Assembly: GCA_965216445.1 (NCBI GenBank)
Contig: OZ244166.1
Coordinates: 2,542,001-2,606,000 of the forward strand
DNA: 64,000 nucleotides
DNA from: MA-ANB-1 sp965216445
GTDB taxonomy: Bacteria > Actinomycetota > Acidimicrobiia > Spongiisociales > ZC4RG35
Direction: 5' to 3'
Shown here one piece after another: positions 58,266 to 64,000 of this stretch (position 1 is its first letter; the number at the start of each line of letters is the position of its first letter). The notes under the pieces were generated by a model that saw only the letters and a program-made list of their open reading frames with translations, did no database searches and was not told where the DNA came from. Made by a program: the position numbers and the translations under genes.

Positions 58266-60584
58266 ATGTCTATACCCAGGTCGGTTGCCATAACGGGAGG
58301 CGGTCCCGCCGGGCTCTATCTAGCCATCCTCCTCAAGAAGAACGCTCCAGAGATGACGGTTGACGTTTACGAACGCAACCTCCCGGGAGAAGCCTTGGGG
58401 TTCGGGGTTGTTTTCTCCGACGAAACCCTCGACAACATAGAGGCGGCCGATCCGCCCTTCTACAGTGCCCTGGAGAAAGAGTTCCGGCAATGGGGCGAGA
58501 TCGAAGTCCGGCACTTCTCCGGGGAGACAATCCGATCCGGCGGACACGGGTTCGCAGCCGCCGGCCGCCGAACCCTTCTCGAATTACTCACCGCACGAGC
58601 ACAGGAAGTGGGGGCAAACCTCCACTTCACCAACGAGGTGACACGGGTGGATCAGCTGGCCAGTGCCGATGTCATCGTCGGTGCCGATGGTGTTCACAGT
58701 CTTACTCGTAACACGTACCCGGACGTCTTCATCCCTACGTTCGACCAGCGACGCAACAAATACATATGGTTTGGGACCGACCGGGTCTTCGACGACTTCA
58801 CCTTCATCTTCGAGGACACGCCCCACGGGCTGGTGTGGGCTCATGTCTACCCGTTCTCGGATGAGGCGTCCACGTTCATCGTTGAAATGGCGCCGGAGAC
58901 ATGGCGCGGGTTCGGATTTGATCGGAATGAAGATCGGGAATGGGAGCACCAAGAGAGTGACGAGTTCGCCCTCGCTCAATCTCGACAGTTGTTCGCCGAT
59001 CACCTCGAGGGTCATCAGTTGATCGGGAACAAGTCTCGATGGCTGCAGTTCCCAACCATCACCTGCGAACGCTGGTCACACAACAACATCGTGCTCATGG
59101 GTGATGCAGTGCACACCGCCCACTTCTCAGTTGGCTCGGGGACAAAACTCGCAATGGAAGACGCCATTGTCCTTGCCGAGGAGCTGCTCTCGGGCCAGGA
59201 CGTACCCGAGGCGCTCAAGGCATACGAAGAAGAACGACGACCTGTTGTCGAGAGCACCCAGCGGGCTGCCAAAGCAAGCCTTCAGTGGTTTGAGGGTGCC
59301 GACAGGTACCGGCACCAGGAACCCACCCAGTTTGCCTTCTCAATGCTGACCAGGAGCCAACGGGTGACATATGACAACCTGCGCCTTCGCGACCCTGAGT
59401 ACATGGCGACAGTTGACGGTTGGTACGCGGAGTCCGACCACGGATCACCGACACCAACCACGCCAGACGTCCCGCCGATGTTTCATCCCTTTCAGTTACG
59501 CAACCTGATCCTCGCCAACAGGATCGTCGTCTCACCGATGGATCAATACTCAGCCCAAGGCGGGATGCCAACCGACTGGCACCTGGTTCATCTCGGTAGT
59601 CGGGGAGTTGGCGGAGCTGGTTTGGTGATGACAGAGATGACCTGCGTCTCTCCAAACGGTCGGATCAGCCCCGGCTGTGCCGGAATCTGGAATGACGACC
59701 AGGCTCATGCCTGGAAGCGCATCGTCGACTTCATCCACGACAACACAACCGCCGCGGTCGGGCTCCAAATCGGCCACTCTGGGAGAAAGGGCTCAACCAA
59801 GTTGATGTGGGAGGGCGACAGTGAGCCACTCGACGAGGGCAACTGGGAGATCATCTCACCGTCACCAATCAAATACCGTCCAGACAGCGCTACCCCGCGA
59901 CAAATGACGCTCGGCGACATGGAACAGGTCATCGAAGACCACAAGGAGGCTGCAATCCGGGGCGACCGGGCCGGGTTCGACCTCCTCGAGCTGCACTTTG
60001 CCCACGGGTACCTCCTCTCCAGCTTTCTGACACCGTTGGCCAATCAGAGAACTGACGAATTCGGTGGGTCCCTGGAGAACCGCATGCGTTTCCCCCTGGA
60101 GCTCTTCGATGCAGTCCGTAAAGTCTGGCCGGACGACAAGCCGATCTCCGTCAGGATCTCAGCGACCGACTGGGTCGAAGGCGGCTTCGATGGTGACGAC
60201 GCAGTCGCGCTAGCCGCCGCCTTGAAAGATCGTGGTTGCGACATCATCGACGTTTCCACTGGACAGACCAGTGTCGATGCCCGCCCCGAATACGGACGTC
60301 TCTATCAAACACCGTTCTCCGACAGGATCCGCAATGAGGTAGGAATCCCGACGATGACTGTTGGTGCGGTGTCGAGTATCGACGATGTCCACAACATTCT
60401 CGTTGCCGGTCGCGCTGATCTTTGCCTTCTGGCTCGACCCCACCTCGTCGACCCCTACTGGACGATGAACGCTGCCATCGACCTCGGATTCACCGAGCAC
60501 AACTTCCCCAACCAGTACCTGTCCGGCCTAGGTGCCCGGCGCCGAGAACAGGATCCGATTGCCCCAGATGTGTTCCGGAGATAG
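58266..60584 (+). CDS. Bifunctional salicylyl-CoA 5-hydroxylase/OYE-type oxidoreductase
   Basis: A 772-residue fusion from ATG 58266. Residues 1-390 are a group A FAD monooxygenase: VAITGGGPAGLYLAILLKK, VIVGADGVHSLTR, and GDAVHTAHFSVGSGTKLAMED for FAD. Residues 405-770 are an old-yellow-enzyme barrel: PFQLRNLILANRIVVSPMDQ, LQIGHSGRKGS, LLELHFAHGYLLSSFLTP and TPFSDRIRNEVGIPTMTVGA. This architecture is annotated in proteobacteria as salicylyl-CoA 5-hydroxylase fused to an oxidoreductase, giving gentisyl-CoA. No gentisate or CoA-ligase gene is nearby, so the substrate could differ. Confidence 0.85.
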   Translation: MSIPRSVAITGGGPAGLYLAILLKKNAPEMTVDVYERNLPGEALGFGVVFSDETLDNIEAADPPFYSALEKEFRQWGEIEVRHFSGETIRSGGHGFAAAGRRTLLELLTARAQEVGANLHFTNEVTRVDQLASADVIVGADGVHSLTRNTYPDVFIPTFDQRRNKYIWFGTDRVFDDFTFIFEDTPHGLVWAHVYPFSDEASTFIVEMAPETWRGFGFDRNEDREWEHQESDEFALAQSRQLFADHLEGHQLIGNKSRWLQFPTITCERWSHNNIVLMGDAVHTAHFSVGSGTKLAMEDAIVLAEELLSGQDVPEALKAYEEERRPVVESTQRAAKASLQWFEGADRYRHQEPTQFAFSMLTRSQRVTYDNLRLRDPEYMATVDGWYAESDHGSPTPTTPDVPPMFHPFQLRNLILANRIVVSPMDQYSAQGGMPTDWHLVHLGSRGVGGAGLVMTEMTCVSPNGRISPGCAGIWNDDQAHAWKRIVDFIHDNTTAAVGLQIGHSGRKGSTKLMWEGDSEPLDEGNWEIISPSPIKYRPDSATPRQMTLGDMEQVIEDHKEAAIRGDRAGFDLLELHFAHGYLLSSFLTPLANQRTDEFGGSLENRMRFPLELFDAVRKVWPDDKPISVRISATDWVEGGFDGDDAVALAAALKDRGCDIIDVSTGQTSVDARPEYGRLYQTPFSDRIRNEVGIPTMTVGAVSSIDDVHNILVAGRADLCLLARPHLVDPYWTMNAAIDLGFTEHNFPNQYLSGLGARRREQDPIAPDVFRR

Positions 60585-60610
60585 GTCAAAGCCCTAGCGC
60601 TCGCCGCCTC

Positions 60611-61843
60611 TTAGACCGAGAAACCCCATTCACCGTTCGAAATGATTGGTTCTTCGCTGCCATCTTCCAGCACGCCGTACACACTGAGGTCAGGTGATCC
60701 GACCACAAAGTCAACGTGGACACTGCTCTGGTTGAGACCTGCTTGGGTCCGTTCCTCACCCGACATATCGGCAGCTCCATCGAAACACATCGGGTAAGAC
60801 TGGCCAAGGGCGATATGGCATGCATCGTTCTCGTCGTACAGAGTGTTGTTCCAGACCAGCCCTTCAGCGGCTACCGCTCCAGACTGTGGAACCATCGCAG
60901 CTTCACCAAATCGGACCGCTCCCTCATCGGTGCCGAGGATCCGTTCGAGGACGTCTTGCCCCTTTTCAGCCGTGGCCTCCACCACCTTGCCTTCCGAAAC
61001 CTGAAAAGAGAAGCCTTCGATCAAATCGCCGAAGTAGCTCAATGGTTTGCTCGACTTGATTCGTCCCTCCGCTTTCATCCGGTGGGGTGAGGTGAAGACC
61101 TCCTCCGTGGGAATGTTCGGTGTGAACGGTCGCCCAGCCGGGGTCTTGACACCACCGCCCTCCCACTGCACCCGGTCAGTCATGCCAAGAGTGAGATCCG
61201 TATCCGGGCCCTCGTAGCGCAACGCGGTGTACCGACGCTCAGTGAGGTAGCTCTTCCTCTTGCCGAGGTCACTGAGGTGATTGCGCCAGGCATCCACTGG
61301 ATCTGCTTGGTCGATCCGGCAGGCGCGAAAGATCGCGTCCCACATCTTCTCCGCGGCCGCATCATCGTCTTCGTCGCCCATGACAGTGCGACTCCACGCT
61401 GGCACCGGGGCTCCAACGATGCTCCAGGGGATCTCCAGGGCACCCATGGCATCGAAGTGTGGTTTCAGAAACCCGCCATTGACTCTCTGGAAGCCCTGGA
61501 CCCGATTCATGTCAACTCCGGCGAGAGCCGAAGGGTCCTCCGCATACACACGAAGGAATGAGGCACCTTCTTCGTAAGCGCGCATCCGGAACTGACTCAT
61601 CCCGCTCACAGCATTCGCAGCCTTCTCGGAGCCATGACTGAACCTGGCACGACCAACCTGATCGTCTGCCCAGAGGACATCCACACTCTCAGCGCCCCTC
61701 TCGTAGGCGGTCTCAACCAGCAGCCTCGTGAATTCAGGTAACTGAATAGGCGACGCGACCAAAACCCGATCGCCTTCCTCCAGTCCCAGACCAACCTGCA
61801 GAGCAACGTCGGCGTATTTCTTGAGCATTTCCTCAGATGGCAC
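60611..61843 (-). CDS. M29-family aminopeptidase (AmpS/PepS-like)
   Basis: A 410-residue metallopeptidase starting at GTG 61843 with GGGAG upstream. The metal and catalytic residues of the thermophilic aminopeptidase family are visible in the C-terminal half: NIPTEEVFTSPHRM (Glu), RFGEAAMVPQSG (Glu), NTLYDENDACHIALGQSYP (His) and SSVHVDFVVGSPDL (His-x-Asp). The N-terminal domain begins MLKKYADVALQVGLGLEEGD, the family's usual opening. It acts in the cytoplasm in peptide turnover. It stands between the convergent hydroxylase fusion and a sigma factor gene on the same strand. Confidence 0.9.
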   Translation of the reverse strand: MPSEEMLKKYADVALQVGLGLEEGDRVLVASPIQLPEFTRLLVETAYERGAESVDVLWADDQVGRARFSHGSEKAANAVSGMSQFRMRAYEEGASFLRVYAEDPSALAGVDMNRVQGFQRVNGGFLKPHFDAMGALEIPWSIVGAPVPAWSRTVMGDEDDDAAAEKMWDAIFRACRIDQADPVDAWRNHLSDLGKRKSYLTERRYTALRYEGPDTDLTLGMTDRVQWEGGGVKTPAGRPFTPNIPTEEVFTSPHRMKAEGRIKSSKPLSYFGDLIEGFSFQVSEGKVVEATAEKGQDVLERILGTDEGAVRFGEAAMVPQSGAVAAEGLVWNNTLYDENDACHIALGQSYPMCFDGAADMSGEERTQAGLNQSSVHVDFVVGSPDLSVYGVLEDGSEEPIISNGEWGFSV

Positions 61844-61895
61844 GGCACTCCCGCCTTTGGGTGGTTTGAAGATAGTTGGCAGTCGCCGGCCGTGC

Positions 61896-63191
61896 TCAGG
61901 TGCTTTCGCTGCCGCTGATCGCGTTCAGACGCTTGGTGAGAAATCTCTGCTCCGGCCCGTCTACAACCAACTCGAGAGCCCGGCTCAGCGCACTTTCGGC
62001 TTCACGTTGTTCTCCGAGTTGTTCGAGGAAGTAGGCGCGTGCGGTGTGGAAGGCGTGGTAGCTCTGCAGGACCTCGCTGAGGACGTCGACGGCTCTGAGC
62101 CCGTGTGTCGCACCGTGGGCCTCTCCGACAGCAACCGCTCTGTTGAGCAATATCACCGGGGCAGGATGCAGAGCTGCCAACTGGTCATACCACGAAAGAA
62201 TCGACTCCCAGTTCGGCTCACCTGCGGAGGCATGTTCGGCCGCGATTTCGGCCTGAAGCAGGTATGGGCCCGGACGCGACGTCCGCCGAGCCCGTTCCAA
62301 CACAATCTGACCCGAGCGAATCATCTCAGCATCCCAAAGGCTCCGGTCCTGGTCAGCCAGGATCACGAGATCCCCGTGTTGGTCTGTCCGGGCGTGACGC
62401 CGACTGTGCTGGAAGAGCATCAGGGCGTAGAGGCCGAGAGCCTCGGACTCGTCTGGCATGAGTTCGACGAGGATCTCTCCCAATTCCAAGGCAACCCCGG
62501 CCAGGTCGCTCCTGAGCAATTGGTCTCCTGATGATGCGAAATACCCCTCGTTGAAAATGAGGTAGACCACCGCGAGAACCTCGCTCATCCGGTCGACGAA
62601 ATCGTGATCCTCGGGGACCCGGAATGGGATCCCGGCGTCCCTGATCTTGGCCTTTGCCCTCACCAGTCGTTGCGCCATGGTCGACTCGGGAACCAGGAAG
62701 GCACTGGCGATTTCGGTCGTCGTCAACCCGCCCACCGTTCGCAGTGTGAGGGCGACCTGCTTGGCGGGATCGAGCGAGGGGTGACAGCATGCGAAGATCA
62801 GCTCGAGACGATCATCGGTGAATCCGGTCGACGGGCTCATCTCCACCTCTCGGCCGGTCCGATCCACTTTCTCGTATCCAGCGAGGACTTGACGTTTGAC
62901 CTCGAGGTTCTCCCGACGTCGAATCTTGTCGATGGCCCGACGCCGGGCAACGGTCGAGATCCAGGCGGGAGGGTTGTCAGGAATCCCCCGCTTGGGCCAG
63001 TCACGCAGCGCCTCTAGCAGCGCGTCCTGAACGGCCTCTTCGGCAAGATCGATATCGCGGGTCATTCTCGCCACCGACGCCAGCACGACCGAGTAAGACT
63101 CCCTGAAGGTCTCCTCTGCCACCGTCTTCGCCGTAGCCAATTTCCAAATACTCTTTCGCGCTCTCGATAACCATCTCCACCGTCCGTCCAT
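61896..63191 (-). CDS. ECF42-like sigma factor with C-terminal extension
   Basis: A protein of about 431 residues. The N-terminus has sigma regions 2 and 4: LAEEAVQDALLEALRDWPKRG, NPPAWISTVARRRAIDKIRR, LTLRTVGGLTTTEIASAFLV and TMAQRLVRAKAKI. A helical extension of about 230 residues follows (VYLIFNEGYFASSGDQLLRS, then ALHPAPVILLNRAVAVGEAHG), as in ECF42-type factors. These usually pair with DGPF/YCII proteins and have no anti-sigma factor; no such partner is visible here. ATG 63191 is chosen, though a later TTG near LATAKTVAEET would also fit. Confidence 0.87.
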   Translation of the reverse strand: MDGRWRWLSRARKSIWKLATAKTVAEETFRESYSVVLASVARMTRDIDLAEEAVQDALLEALRDWPKRGIPDNPPAWISTVARRRAIDKIRRRENLEVKRQVLAGYEKVDRTGREVEMSPSTGFTDDRLELIFACCHPSLDPAKQVALTLRTVGGLTTTEIASAFLVPESTMAQRLVRAKAKIRDAGIPFRVPEDHDFVDRMSEVLAVVYLIFNEGYFASSGDQLLRSDLAGVALELGEILVELMPDESEALGLYALMLFQHSRRHARTDQHGDLVILADQDRSLWDAEMIRSGQIVLERARRTSRPGPYLLQAEIAAEHASAGEPNWESILSWYDQLAALHPAPVILLNRAVAVGEAHGATHGLRAVDVLSEVLQSYHAFHTARAYFLEQLGEQREAESALSRALELVVDGPEQRFLTKRLNAISGSEST

Positions 63192-63251
63192 GTCATGTCG
63201 AACGGCGGAATCAGATCCAGACAATCTACCGACGGAGCCGAGCCACGAGGT

Positions 63252-63529
63252 CGAGTTGGGAAGCAACTCGCAAGGAACGCCGAAGGCGTTCCCGCTCTCC
63301 CTTCAAAGGCGAAGCCGCAGCGCTGCACCGAGGGCGAAGCCCTCGCAAGCAACCCGAAGGGTTGCCACTCTCCCTCCAAAGGCGAAGCCACATGCATCTC
63401 TCCCTCCAGAGTCGAAGACGAATGGAGGGAGTACCCCGAGCGCAAGCGAGGGGGGAGGGTGGGCTGAAACTCTCCAAGTTGAGCTTTAGTGGGTGGGTGC
63501 CTACCACCCTCGACCGCCGCCTGCGGCGG
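63252..63529. repeat. Cluster of short hairpins with GAA loops
   Basis: Perfect stems with a GAA loop are GGAACGCC/GGCGTTCC (63274-63292), CGAGGGC/GCCCTCG (63329-63345) and GCAACCC/GGGTTGC (63349-63365). Shorter ones are GGC/GCC (63308-63316, 63381-63389) and GTC/GAC (63411-63419). CGAGTTG/CAACTCG (63252-63270) and CCGCCGC/GCGGCGG (63514-63529) flank them. No gene is supported here. Confidence 0.75.
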
Positions 63530-63580
63530 CGCCCACTCCCTCCGCCCTCCGCAAGCAAGTGGAGGGGAGTAGATCCGTCT

Positions 63581-63810
63581 CTGGGAGGACAGCCGCAGAG
63601 CGGAGGGAGAGATCTGGGAGGGCAGCCGCAAGCGGAGGGAGAGTATGATCCTGGGAGGGCAGCCGCAAGTGGAGGGAGAGTATGAATCCGTCCTTTCGAG
63701 GCATCATGAGGATCAGCGGTGCTCCTTATGGTTGGCGGAATCTGGGAGGGCAGCCGCGGAGGGAGAGTATGAATCCGTCTCTGGGAGGACAGCCGTAAGC
63801 GGAGGGAGAG
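63581..63810. repeat. Five direct copies of a 30-bp repeat upstream of purF
   Basis: Copies at 63581-63611, 63614-63643, 63651-63680, 63742-63767 (4-bp shorter) and 63781-63810 begin CTGGGAGGRCAGCCG and end CGGAGGGAGAG. A flanking TATGAATCCGTC occurs twice (63681, 63768). The copies are imperfectly spaced. Open frames through this region are short, repetitive and unlike genes. The region 63192-63900 holds no other feature. Confidence 0.8.
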
Positions 63811-63900
63811 ATCCTTTCCCGTGCTTCGTCCGGAGAAGGAACCAGGAAGCGGAATCTCACAGAAGTTCGTGCGGGCGGAGGGATTCGTTAGCATGCGGAC

Positions 63901-64000
63901 GTGCCGAACGAGGCTGCTCTAGATCTGTACACCGGCCCCCGCGAGGCATGCGGAGTGTTCGCAGCATACGCCCCGGGGCAGAGCGTCTCGTCCCTCATCT
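63901..64000 (+). CDS. purF: Amidophosphoribosyltransferase, N-terminal part
   Basis: GTG 63901 opens a frame to the window end: VPNEAALDLYTGPREACGVF, then AAYAPGQSVSSLI. The CGVFAAYAPG block is the mature N-terminus of PurF, where the Cys (residue 18 here) becomes the catalytic N-terminal nucleophile after propeptide cleavage. The enzyme starts purine synthesis from PRPP and glutamine. There is no Shine-Dalgarno; TTAGCAT lies about 7 bp upstream, so a leaderless mRNA is possible. The gene is cut by the window end. Confidence 0.88.
   Translation, partial: MPNEAALDLYTGPREACGVFAAYAPGQSVSSLI

Noticed and set aside
63226..63894. Minus-strand frame through the purF-proximal repeats
   Set aside because: The product is repetitive Arg/Leu/Pro-rich peptide created by the 30-bp repeats and hairpins.
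1..64000. tRNA, rRNA or known riboswitch
   Set aside because: I found no T-loop-like motif in an intergenic region with a matching acceptor stem, and no recognisable riboswitch core. A covariance-model search would settle this.

Overview
The window is a GC-rich, gene-dense piece of a bacterial chromosome, most likely from an actinobacterium (Actinomycetota). Support for this comes from the split PurS/PurQ/PurL synthetase, an Eis-type acetyltransferase, an LCP wall-polymer ligase, glutamine synthetase with an adenylylation-type tyrosine, frequent GTG/TTG starts and many ATGA/GTGA gene overlaps. An Acidimicrobiia-like lineage is my guess; no rRNA or tRNA gene is visible to test it. I see no insertion sequence, prophage or CRISPR array.

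Layout. 1-3.3 kb: the end of a GNAT gene, then a tetR-ABC ATPase-permease operon with an operator. 2.7-9.4 kb, minus strand: glycolate oxidase glcDEF with a membrane protein, preceded by hyuB and an AlkD-like glycosylase. hyuA lies apart at 10.1-12.0 kb, beyond a secreted lytic transglycosylase. 12.1-15.1 kb: an Nfu N-domain protein, two anchored proteins and an Eis-like acetyltransferase. 15.2-18.0 kb: glnA and a CorA-family transporter, divergent across a palindrome-rich region. 18.2-21.5 kb: two tandem ECF sigma/membrane-partner pairs. 21.6-26.6 kb: purA-purD, a large lipoprotein, a 36-bp palindromic repeat array and purE. 26.6-31.0 kb: a two-component system, a spondin-domain protein, a YjbR protein and an acyl-CoA dehydrogenase. 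31.0-34.4 kb: a five-gene operon of CO-dehydrogenase-type maturation genes (coxD, coxE, split XdhC, small HTH) without the enzyme subunits. 34.5-36.7 kb: a membrane protein and a second two-component system. 36.7-49.7 kb: YcaQ-like glycosylase, purB, MBL hydrolase, FAD oxidoreductase, a PadR-controlled MacB/FtsX-type ABC exporter, an MFS exporter, an LCP protein and a thioesterase. 49.7-53.7 kb: purC-purS-purQ-purL. 53.7-57.1 kb: a QueA-like/SDR operon and a DHA2 exporter behind near-identical MerR-type promoters. 57.1-63.2 kb: phosphofructokinase, a fused salicylyl-CoA hydroxylase/OYE protein, an M29 aminopeptidase and an ECF42-like sigma factor. 63.2-63.9 kb: a non-coding hairpin and direct-repeat region. 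The first codons of purF close the window.

The unifying theme is de novo purine synthesis: purA, D, E, B, C, S, Q, L and F all lie on the plus strand, spread through unrelated genes. A composite palindromic motif lies upstream of glnA, the corA-like gene and purC with identical internal spacing, and a related element precedes purA. This suggests, without proving it, joint control of glutamine and purine synthesis. The other strong leads are the duplicated sigma/partner modules with apparent CTG starts, the paired MerR/SoxR-like promoters, and the palindromic array upstream of purE.
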